From an uncultured Prevotellaceae bacterium (GTDB taxonomy: Bacteria; Bacteroidota; Bacteroidia; Bacteroidales; Muribaculaceae), in contig CALDIG010000315.1 of assembly GCA_937904375.1 (NCBI GenBank), forward strand, positions 1 to 17,907: a stretch of 17,907 nucleotides of DNA, written 5' to 3'. Under the pieces are notes generated by a model. The model was given only the letters and a program-made list of their open reading frames with translations, made no database searches and was not told the origin of the DNA. Shown here piece by piece: positions 11,753 through 17,907 of the stretch. The number at the start of each line of letters is the position of its first letter. The stretch's first letter is position 1. The position numbers and the translations under genes are program-made.

Positions 11753-14680
11753 ATGTTTTCAAGTATGAAACTGAGAAAAATCTTTTTTGCAGCCATGATG
11801 CTTATCGCTCTTGGCTCAATGGCGCAAGGCATGCCACCCATCGAGAATGACCCCTCGGTGCGTACTGGCAAGCTGCCTAACGGACTCACCTACTACATCA
11901 AGCAGAACAACTGGCCTGAGCATCGTGTGAATTTCTACATCGCTCAGCGCGTGGGTTCGCTCCAGGAGGAGGAGAGTCAGCGTGGTCTCGCTCACTTCCT
12001 TGAGCACATGGCATTCAACGGCACCGAGCACTATCCCGGCAATGGCGTGATTGACTACACACGCTCGCTGGGTGTGGAGTTCGGTCGTGACCTGAACGCT
12101 TACACCAGCGTGGACCAGACGGTGTATAACATCAACGACGTGCCCAGCACACGCGTGAGTGCTATCGACTCCTGTTTGCTCATCCTCAAGGATTGGAGCA
12201 ACGGCCTGCTGCTGCAGGGCGAGGAGATTGACAAGGAGCGCGGCGTGATTCATGAGGAGTGGCGCGTGCGCTCTAGCGCTATGCAGCGCATGTATGAGCG
12301 CAACCTCGAGAAGATGTATCCTGGCTCGAAGTATGGCAAGCGCATGCCCATCGGCTTGATGAGCGTGGTTGACAACTTCAAGTATGACGAGATTCGCGAC
12401 TACTACCACAAGTGGTATCGTCCCGACAACCAGGCCATCGTAGTGGTTGGCGACATCGACGTGGACCGCACCGAGGCAAAGATTAAGGAGATGTTTGGTT
12501 CTATCCCCGCTCCCGCTGCCGATGCCGCACAGGTGGTTGACGTGGAGGTGCCCGACAACGACGAGCCCATCTTCATCATCGATAAGGACAAGGAACAGCA
12601 ATTCAACATCATAGTCTTAAATTATAAGAGTGACCCTTATCCCGAGGATATGAAGGGCGACATGATGTATCTCATGATGGATTATCTCATTGATATGTCA
12701 TGCACTATGCTTGATAAGCGCCTTGAGGAGAAATCACTAGAGCCTGATTGCCCCTACCTTCAGGCTGGTGCTGGCTATGGCAACTATATCTTCTCTAAGA
12801 CAAAAGATGCGTTCCAGCTGCAGATTTTGCCTAAAGACGGCAAGGCCACCGAAGCCATTCAGCTCGTTACCGAGGAGGCTCTGCGTGCTGCCGAGCACGG
12901 CTTTACCGCTACCGAGTATGCTCGTGTAAAAGATGAATACCTGAGCAGCCTTGAGAAGCAGTACAACAACCGTAATCAAATCAACAACGACCGCTTTGGC
13001 CGTGAGTACTGCGCTAACTTCCTTGAGAAGGAGCCTTATCCCTCTATTGAGTGGAAGTACCAGATAATGAATATGGTTGCCGGTCAAATTCCTGTAGAGG
13101 CTATTAACCAGACCTTTGCTGAACTCATGCCAAAGGACGACAAGAACCTGGTTGTGCTGAACTTCAACCCCGAAAAGGAAGGTGTGACTCTCCTCACCGA
13201 GAACCAGATTAAGGGCGCTATCGACGCCGCTCAGGCCGCTAAACTTGAGGCTTATGTTGACAACGTTAAGGACGAGCCTCTCATCACCGAGATGCCCACC
13301 CCAGGCAAGATTGTGAAAGAGACCGAGAACACCTCACTTGGCTACAAAGAGCTTACCCTTAGCAATGGCGCGACAGTTATCCTCAAGCCCACCGACTTCA
13401 AGGATGATGAGATTAAATATTATGCTGAGTCGAAGGGTGGTAGCTCGCTCTATGGCCCTAAGGACTGGGCTAACTGCAAGATGTTTGACATCGTGGTCGC
13501 TTCGTCGGGTTTAGGCAACTTCACCAACAACGAGCTTGAGAAGGCTCTCGCCGGCAAGAACGCTAACGTGGACCTGAGCCTCTCTGACAACTATGAGAGC
13601 CTCAACGGTAACTCTACCAAGAAAGACCTTGAGACTCTGTTCCAGCTCAACTATCTCTACTTCACCGCCCTCACTAAGGACGAGAAGGCTGCTTCTACCT
13701 ATATGTCGTTTTTAGAGACTCAGCTCAAGAACAAGAGCAGCAATCCTCAAGCTGCGTTGAGCGACAGTATTCAGACTACCATCTACAACCACGACTGGCG
13801 TGAGATGCCTTTCAATGTTGAGAACATCAAGGACGTGAACTACGACCGCGTGATTGAAATCGCCAAGGAGCGCACTGCTAACGCTGCCGACTTCACTTTC
13901 TACTTCGTGGGCAGCTTCGACGAGGAGACTATCAAGCATCTTATCGAGCAATACATAGCTTCGCTCCCGGCACAGCCTGGCGTGAAGGAGAACTTCAAGG
14001 ATGGTGCTGAGATGGTGAAGGGTAACGTGAAGAATGAGTTCTCGCGCGCTATGGAGACACCTCAAACTACCTCCTTGGTGTTGTGGCACAGCAATGACGC
14101 TCCTTACACTATGGAGAACGATATCAAGGCCGACATTCTGGGTCAAGTGCTCGAGACCTCACTCCTCAAGAAGATTCGTGAGGATGAGGGCGCAGCCTAC
14201 TCGCCCAATGCAAACGCTGGTATGACCATGAAGGGTGACAAACCTTTCACACAGGCGATGACCTATGTGAACATGAAGCCCGAGAAGAAGGACCTCGTCA
14301 TCAATATTATGCGTGAGTCGCTCAGCGATGTCGCTAATGGTCAAATCGAGGCCGACGTTCTCCAGAAAATCAAGGAGAAGATGCTCAAGGACTATGACAC
14401 CAACGCTAAGAGCAACGGTCACTGGATTAACGTGCTGAACATGTATAAAGCGTTCAACATCGACCTCCAGAATGGTTACAAGGAGACTGTAAACAAGGTT
14501 ACTGGTGCCGACATCAGCAAGTTTGTCAAAGACACGCTCTTAAAGAGCAACAACTGCATCGAGGTGACTATGAACCCCGAAGGCGCAGCTCAAGAGCCTG
14601 CTAAGGCACAACCCTCTAAGAAGGCCGCTACAAAGAAAGCCGCTACCAAAAAAGGCGGCAAAAAAGGTAAACGTAAATAA
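11753..14680 (+). CDS. M16-family (insulinase/pitrilysin-like) zinc peptidase, exported
   Basis: This is a two-lobe M16 peptidase of 975 residues, predicted periplasmic or surface-exposed. The signal peptide includes KLRKIFFAAMMLIALGSMAQG (5-26); an ATG at 11765 is an equally possible start. The first catalytic lobe carries the inverted zinc motif HFLEH (81-85) within RGLAHFLEHMAFNGTEHYPG, followed by KERGVIHEEWRVR (161-173), where the downstream glutamate ligand lies. The second M16 lobe (about 205-455) starts YHKWYRPDNQAIVVVGDID. A linker leads to the C-terminal half (about 540-945) with LSNGATVILKPTDFKDDEI and a degenerate second M16 pair. The arrangement resembles PqqL-like peptidases, which degrade peptides. 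The last 27 residues are very rich in lysine and alanine (KKAATKKAATKKGGKKGKRK), which is unusual for an exported peptidase. The gene has its own promoter and terminator. Confidence 0.93.
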   Translation: MFSSMKLRKIFFAAMMLIALGSMAQGMPPIENDPSVRTGKLPNGLTYYIKQNNWPEHRVNFYIAQRVGSLQEEESQRGLAHFLEHMAFNGTEHYPGNGVIDYTRSLGVEFGRDLNAYTSVDQTVYNINDVPSTRVSAIDSCLLILKDWSNGLLLQGEEIDKERGVIHEEWRVRSSAMQRMYERNLEKMYPGSKYGKRMPIGLMSVVDNFKYDEIRDYYHKWYRPDNQAIVVVGDIDVDRTEAKIKEMFGSIPAPAADAAQVVDVEVPDNDEPIFIIDKDKEQQFNIIVLNYKSDPYPEDMKGDMMYLMMDYLIDMSCTMLDKRLEEKSLEPDCPYLQAGAGYGNYIFSKTKDAFQLQILPKDGKATEAIQLVTEEALRAAEHGFTATEYARVKDEYLSSLEKQYNNRNQINNDRFGREYCANFLEKEPYPSIEWKYQIMNMVAGQIPVEAINQTFAELMPKDDKNLVVLNFNPEKEGVTLLTENQIKGAIDAAQAAKLEAYVDNVKDEPLITEMPTPGKIVKETENTSLGYKELTLSNGATVILKPTDFKDDEIKYYAESKGGSSLYGPKDWANCKMFDIVVASSGLGNFTNNELEKALAGKNANVDLSLSDNYESLNGNSTKKDLETLFQLNYLYFTALTKDEKAASTYMSFLETQLKNKSSNPQAALSDSIQTTIYNHDWREMPFNVENIKDVNYDRVIEIAKERTANAADFTFYFVGSFDEETIKHLIEQYIASLPAQPGVKENFKDGAEMVKGNVKNEFSRAMETPQTTSLVLWHSNDAPYTMENDIKADILGQVLETSLLKKIREDEGAAYSPNANAGMTMKGDKPFTQAMTYVNMKPEKKDLVINIMRESLSDVANGQIEADVLQKIKEKMLKDYDTNAKSNGHWINVLNMYKAFNIDLQNGYKETVNKVTGADISKFVKDTLLKSNNCIEVTMNPEGAAQEPAKAQPSKKAATKKAATKKGGKKGKRK

Positions 14681-14702
14681 TTTTTGTTTCATAATTAATG
14701 CT

Positions 14703-14746
14703 GATTGCGCCCGAGCACTATTGTTGTGCCGGGCGCAATCTTTTTT
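14703..14746 (+). terminator. intrinsic terminator of the M16 peptidase gene
   Basis: GATTGCGCCCG (14703-14713) pairs perfectly with CGGGCGCAATC (14730-14740). Inside it GCAC (14715-14718) pairs with GTGC (14726-14729), and six T residues follow (14741-14746). This is a textbook rho-independent terminator 23 bases after the stop codon. Confidence 0.93.
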
Positions 14747-14765
14747 CTCAAACTTATAGAAGAGC

Positions 14766-14797
14766 CTTGGATATTTGAGCAATTAATATTATTTTTG
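14766..14797 (+). promoter_or_regulatory. promoter of the gene at 14839
   Basis: TATTTTTG (14790-14797) matches the TAnnTTTG -7 element. CTTG (14766-14769), 20 bases upstream, is a one-mismatch -33 box. The transcript would start near 14804, leaving a leader of about 35 bases. Confidence 0.6.
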
Positions 14798-14807
14798 CAT
14801 GCAAAAA
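14792..14807. promoter_or_regulatory. 16-bp perfect palindrome over the -7 box and start site
   Basis: TTTTTGCATGCAAAAA is a perfect 16-bp palindrome that covers most of the -7 element and the predicted transcription start. It is flanked on both sides by AATTAAT. Its position suits an operator for a dimeric repressor, but the regulator is unknown. Confidence 0.45.
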
Positions 14808-14838
14808 CAATTAATCATCTGTTTAAATTCTAAAGCGT

Positions 14839-15879
14839 ATGAAGAAAATTACTCTTATTCTGATTGCTGGTTTGGTGACAATGATTGCACAAGCTGGTGT
14901 TGTAAACAACGACAAAGTGGCTAATCTCAAGGCCGCCAACGTCACCGTGAAAGCCGAAGGCGATATTGTTACTCCTCCCGATGGCGCCGAGCAAATGCTT
15001 TACACTTTTGAGGGACATGACACTTACACTAACAAAGACAAGACTTTTGAAGTGTTTGTCATTATCGATAACAATGACGTTTACATCAAGGGACTTAGTG
15101 AATACCTGACCGAAGGGTGGGTGAGAGGCACCATTGCCGATGGCGTGGCAACCTTCGCCCAGGCCTATATGGGCATTTTTGAGTTCTGGGGCGATGAATA
15201 CGAACTAAACTTCGATGGCGCAGAGTTCACCATGAATGACGATGCCAGCGTGCTCACTGCCGCCAACGGTTACACGACCTCTGTTGAGGGTGAGGTGCTC
15301 GACGAGTTCATCAACGTGACGCTCACCAAGGTGCAGCCCGAGATTGCTACTCCTGCAACTCCCACCATCACCAACTTCACCGAAGACAATTACGGTCACT
15401 ATGTGCTGATGACAATCCCGGCTACCGATGTCGATGGTAACGAAATCTTTGCCGCACTGCTCAGCTACCAAATTCTCATTGACAGGAATGGCGATCAGAG
15501 TGTGTATGAATTCACTACCGACGCCTATGCCTTCCTTGAAGAAAACATGACCGTAGTGCCTTACAACTTCACCGATTATTATGATATCGACGTTGCCGGC
15601 AAGCAGGTATATCTCTATGGCGACGACATTGATGCGTGGACTGCCATTGGCGTGAAGAGCATCTATACTGTGGGTGATTCTCGTGAAACTCGCGAGAGCG
15701 AAATATTCTGGTACCAGCTCAACCCCACTGCCATCAACAGTATTGGCACCAACAATGTTGTGGAAACAACCTACTACGACCTGCAGGGTCGCAAGGTTGA
15801 CGCTAATGCCAATGGGTTGCTCATCAAGCAGATGCGCATGCAAGACGGTTCAACTCACGCAACAAAAGTTTTGCGTTAA
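14839..15879 (+). CDS. secreted protein of unknown function with T9SS-like C-terminal tail
   Basis: I do not recognise the main domain. The protein has 346 residues, with a signal peptide MKKITLILIAGLVTMIAQA (1-19). The middle is beta-rich and acidic: a first module at about 45-165 (YTFEGHDTYTNKDKTFEVFVIIDNNDVYIKGL...) and a second, fibronectin/Ig-like one at about 172-300 that starts ATPATPTITNFTEDNYG. The end, TTYYDLQGRKVDANANGLLIKQMRMQDGSTHATKVLR (about 310-346), resembles the C-terminal sorting tails of type IX-secreted proteins in Prevotella-like bacteria (YYDLQGRRV...GLYI...VLV pattern). The product is therefore likely surface-attached or released, if the organism has a type IX system. 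It stands alone between two terminators with its own promoter, so it is probably transcribed by itself. Confidence 0.85.
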   Translation: MKKITLILIAGLVTMIAQAGVVNNDKVANLKAANVTVKAEGDIVTPPDGAEQMLYTFEGHDTYTNKDKTFEVFVIIDNNDVYIKGLSEYLTEGWVRGTIADGVATFAQAYMGIFEFWGDEYELNFDGAEFTMNDDASVLTAANGYTTSVEGEVLDEFINVTLTKVQPEIATPATPTITNFTEDNYGHYVLMTIPATDVDGNEIFAALLSYQILIDRNGDQSVYEFTTDAYAFLEENMTVVPYNFTDYYDIDVAGKQVYLYGDDIDAWTAIGVKSIYTVGDSRETRESEIFWYQLNPTAINSIGTNNVVETTYYDLQGRKVDANANGLLIKQMRMQDGSTHATKVLR

Positions 15880-15906
15880 GCCCGAATAATTTATATAACC
15901 CACCTA

Positions 15907-15941
15907 AAAAAGATAGCGTCCTTCCAGGGCGCTATCTTTTT
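15907..15941. terminator. bidirectional terminator between convergent genes
   Basis: AAAAAGATAGCG (from 15907) pairs with CGCTATCTTTTT (to 15941). The stem continues inward as TCCT/AGGG with one G-T pair and a TCC loop. The A-run and T-run flank the GC core, so it can end transcripts from both sides: the secreted-protein gene from the left and the Crp/Fnr gene from the right. Confidence 0.88.
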
Positions 15942-16038
15942 AAATAAAATTGAAGTTTAATCATTAACTGCCACTGTGCCGAGACGCTCGTCGCGAGTTA
16001 TATCGTCAGGTGTTTTTGATGCAGTTTTGTGGTGTCTT

Positions 16039-16596
16039 TCATGGTTGTCTTGTTAGCAACCGCTTGCGCAGACGTGAGAGAGACTCGGGAGTGATGCCTA
16101 AGTAGGATGCTATGGTGCGGTTGGTCATGCGGTTGTGGATGTCGGGGAAACGCTCGTTAAGTGCCAGATACCGCTCCTCGGGCGACTGGCAGTAGTCATT
16201 AACAGTGCTTTTCAGTAATTGATAGCACAATGCCTCGCTGAGCTTCATGCGATGTTCAAGACCTATTGCTGCATCAATCTGCTCCACAGGAAGCTGATAG
16301 ATTATTGAACTCTCTGTCGCCACAATGTCGAGCATACTAGGCGCATGGTTACGCATGCAGCTATAGTTGCCCACCAAGTCGCCAGTGAAGGCAAACGAAA
16401 TGATGCGCTCGCGGCCATTGGTGGCTGTGATTGAATATTTCAGCGTGCCGCTGACGAGAATCCCTAATGTTGTCGTTATGTCACCTGCTTGGCACAAATA
16501 GTTGTCTCGGCCGAGTTCCACCTTCCTGCCTGTGCCGAGCAGCAGTTGCTTTATCGCGAGATAAAAATCCCTGTCAGTGTAATCTAGATATGTCAT
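16039..16596 (-). CDS. Crp/Fnr-family transcriptional regulator
   Basis: This is a DNA-binding regulator with an N-terminal cyclic-nucleotide-binding-fold domain and a C-terminal winged helix, 185 residues. The effector domain covers about 22-110 (YLCQAGDITTTLGILVSGTLKYSI...RIISFAFTGDLVGNY). The helix-turn-helix is MTNRTIASYLGITPESLSRLRKRL (about 156-179). The phosphate-binding cassette position (GDLVGNYSCMRNHAPSMLDIVATESS) lacks the arginine/serine pair that binds cAMP, and the N-terminus lacks the Fnr iron-sulfur cysteines, so the signal is probably neither. An ATG at 16620 would add eight residues, but it overlaps the -7 promoter box (16618-16625), so the start at 16596 is chosen. The target genes are not evident. 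It ends about 100 bases before the shared bidirectional terminator. Confidence 0.9.
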   Translation of the reverse strand: MTYLDYTDRDFYLAIKQLLLGTGRKVELGRDNYLCQAGDITTTLGILVSGTLKYSITATNGRERIISFAFTGDLVGNYSCMRNHAPSMLDIVATESSIIYQLPVEQIDAAIGLEHRMKLSEALCYQLLKSTVNDYCQSPEERYLALNERFPDIHNRMTNRTIASYLGITPESLSRLRKRLLTRQP

Positions 16597-16617
16597 CAGT
16601 GAAAATATATATCTGTG

Positions 16618-16625
16618 CAAAAGTA
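16618..16625 (-). promoter_or_regulatory. -7 promoter element of the Crp/Fnr gene
   Basis: TACTTTTG on the minus strand fits TAnnTTTG and would start transcription near 16611, just upstream of the ATG at 16596. It excludes the longer start at 16620. No clear -33 box is seen. Confidence 0.55.
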
Positions 16626-16812
16626 TGGATAAAAAAACTAACCAGCATTACCCTAAATCAATATCACTCAAAATGTTGATGAAAGATAAGGGGATAGTGC
16701 AATGATTGTTGCCACACTTGCGCTTTATCAATCTTTTAGACGCAACTAGCACAACATTTGTTGCACAAAAAAGCCGCAAACTTGAAAAAACTTAACCCAA
16801 GTCAACCAAATT

Positions 16813-16834
16813 CCCCCAAATCGCCCCCAAATCG
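16813..16834. repeat. perfect tandem repeat CCCCCAAATCG x2
   Basis: Two adjacent 11-base copies lie at 16813-16823 and 16824-16834, in the 270-base gap between the lipoprotein gene and the Crp/Fnr gene. The period is close to one helical turn, so paired protein sites are possible. Apart from this and the -7 box, I see nothing else in the gap. Confidence 0.6.
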
Positions 16835-16866
16835 TCAAAAAAGAACTTATCCTTTTTGCCGAAAGG

Positions 16867-17832
16867 CTATGAATTTCGGTTCTTTCCGTTCAGCCAATTG
16901 ATGGCCTCATCAAGCAGCCCAGTGACAAAGGTGTCGTTGCTGCACTTTTGGCACTCTTTCAGGCTTTTGATGCACAATTTCTTCTCACTATCGGTGATAA
17001 CCCCGTCGGCACGTTTGCACATTTGTAGCAGTTCGGTGGCATATACAGCACCTTTGCTTGGTTTCTGCTTCACCTTTTCCTTGAACTTGTCGCAGTACAT
17101 GGCAAATGTGGTCAGCCACGTGGTGTTATCATTGGTTCCGTTGTCGTCGTACCCTCGCGAGAGAACCTTGAGATTATAAAAATTGCCTGTATTATCCCCG
17201 AGCATTTCCAGCTGTGAGAACTGCTCAAGCGTGTTGCTCTTCACGTTTATAATGCTATCGATGTTTAGAGTGAAATTTCTATTGTCGCTTTTAATTCTTC
17301 TCGTCTTGCTCGACTGATAATCATCGGGCTTTTTTCCAAAGATTTTATAAATCTTGCCTATGTAACAACCGTCGTTGTCCTGTTTCCACTCAATGGCATA
17401 GCTAGTGCGGAAGTCATCCTGCCGTTTGTCCTTAAAGCATACTATCATGAAATTCATGTCGTTATCGACACCCACGAGCTCAAAGTCGTTCTTGCCCGTG
17501 CCATAGGCGATAGCGTAAGTGACACCCTCGCTGCCAGCCTTCCCCGATGCGCTGTGATAGGCTTTTCCGCTGTCTTTCGTCATGGCTTGTGTCAAGTCGG
17601 TTATCAGGTGCTTGTCGCGGCTGGTAATTCTGAACTCATTGACGAGGCACACCCCTGTGGTTTCTCCGCTCTCAGGGTCGCGGTAGTCAATAGATTTACA
17701 CATAGTGTAGATGTTCTTTCCTTTCCCAATTTCTTGCGTGAAATTGTTGAAGGCTTTATTGACGTTGTCTTGTGCGGCGCATCCCATGATGGCAAATGCT
17801 GCAAGCATGATTGTGATTAGTGTTTTTTTCAT
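16867..17832 (-). CDS. predicted lipoprotein of unknown function
   Basis: I do not recognise a family. The protein has 321 residues. MKKTLITIMLAAFAIMGCAAQ is a signal sequence with a plausible lipobox (AIMG-C, C18), though cleavage after CAA-Q by signal peptidase I cannot be excluded. Residues 20-200 are mixed alpha/beta with NKAFNNFTQEIGKGKNIYTMCKSIDYRD at the start and ITSRDKHLITDLTQAM, YAIAYGTGKNDFELVGVDNDMNFMIVCFKD later. The C-terminal quarter (about 255-321) is helical and contains five cysteines (YCDKF, QMCKRAD, KLCIKSLKECQKCSND). The gene is followed by a weak hairpin (GCC-TTTC-GGC at 16857-16866) and then a 270-base gap before the Crp/Fnr gene on the same strand. Its promoter reaches the end of the window. 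No function is proposed. Confidence 0.85.
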   Translation of the reverse strand: MKKTLITIMLAAFAIMGCAAQDNVNKAFNNFTQEIGKGKNIYTMCKSIDYRDPESGETTGVCLVNEFRITSRDKHLITDLTQAMTKDSGKAYHSASGKAGSEGVTYAIAYGTGKNDFELVGVDNDMNFMIVCFKDKRQDDFRTSYAIEWKQDNDGCYIGKIYKIFGKKPDDYQSSKTRRIKSDNRNFTLNIDSIINVKSNTLEQFSQLEMLGDNTGNFYNLKVLSRGYDDNGTNDNTTWLTTFAMYCDKFKEKVKQKPSKGAVYATELLQMCKRADGVITDSEKKLCIKSLKECQKCSNDTFVTGLLDEAINWLNGKNRNS

Positions 17833-17879
17833 ATCGTTGAAGTTTTATTTACTGAGTCCACTTTAAAAAGTAAACGATA
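17832..17879 (-). promoter_or_regulatory. leader stem-loop over the lipoprotein start codon
   Basis: TATCGTT (17832-17838) pairs with AACGATA (17873-17879), and ACTTT (17860-17864) with AAAGT (17867-17871) inside. The outer stem begins at the first base of the start codon, so the folded leader could limit ribosome access. The leader is AT-rich, so the fold may be weak. Confidence 0.3.
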
Positions 17880-17895
17880 ATTATTTATTATTTAT

Positions 17896-17903
17896 CAAAA
17901 ATA
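17896..17903 (-). promoter_or_regulatory. -7 promoter element of the lipoprotein gene
   Basis: TATTTTTG on the minus strand fits TAnnTTTG, 64 bases upstream of the start codon. The -33 box would lie outside the window. Confidence 0.5.
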
Positions 17904-17907
17904 GTAG

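Noticed and set aside
11816..12601. Open frame of 261 codons on the minus strand within the M16 peptidase gene
   Set aside because: It is antisense to the conserved catalytic lobe with HFLEH, composed of leucine/valine/histidine-rich antisense sequence, and has no promoter or family motif.
15960..16053. Short minus-strand open stretch after the Crp/Fnr stop codon, reading ERHHKTASKTPDDITRDERLGTVAVND
   Set aside because: It looks coding-like, but it has no start codon, follows a stop in its own frame and is under 35 codons. A 14-codon ATG frame at 16042 overlapping the stop as ATGA is also too short to support.

Overview
The window looks like a chromosomal segment of a gut-type Bacteroidales bacterium, of the Muribaculaceae/Prevotellaceae kind. 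The signs are: promoter -7 elements of the form TAnnTTTG; no Shine-Dalgarno sequences; an NigD-like lipoprotein; SusE/SusF-type modules; a formylglycine-generating-enzyme-like (FGE/SUMF1) domain joined to a dockerin; M16 peptidases; and a T9SS-like C-terminal tail (YYDLQGRKV). No tRNA, rRNA, CRISPR array, transposase or phage gene is visible. The genus assignment is inference.

Layout. (1) 1-606, plus: the 3' part of an AAA-type ATPase with a DUF4143/PD-(D/E)XK C-terminus, entering from outside the window and apparently broken by a one-base deletion in an A-run at 53-56. (2) 673-5585, minus: five co-directional envelope genes read from right to left. These are two tandem L,D-transpeptidases, a periplasmic S9A prolyl oligopeptidase, a LolD-type ABC ATPase and an NigD-like lipoprotein. 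One clear promoter lies at 5622-5651. The gaps on both sides of the oligopeptidase gene, and the LolD/NigD junction, hold short dispersed repeats. (3) 5721-9140, minus: a 1139-residue secreted mosaic protein with a dockerin pair, an FGE-like domain split by about 390 residues of SusE/SusF-like sequence, and more SusE/SusF-like modules at the C-terminus. (4) 9315-11644, plus: a tight three-gene unit of ECF sigma factor, four-helix membrane protein and M50 intramembrane metalloprotease. (5) 11753-14680, plus: an M16 zinc peptidase with a very lysine-rich tail, its own promoter and a strong intrinsic terminator. (6) 14839-15879, plus: a secreted protein of unknown function with a sorting-type tail, ending at a bidirectional terminator. 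(7) 16039-17832, minus: a Crp/Fnr-family regulator and an unrecognised lipoprotein.

The common theme is the cell envelope: peptidoglycan cross-linking, lipoprotein traffic, periplasmic proteolysis, glycan-type binding modules and envelope-linked transcription control. The two most interesting objects are the sigma/membrane protein/M50 operon, which could be a compact regulated-intramembrane-proteolysis circuit, and the mosaic protein, whose FGE-like domain is split in an open frame and carries a segment resembling the variable region of a diversity-generating retroelement target. No reverse transcriptase is present here to support the latter.
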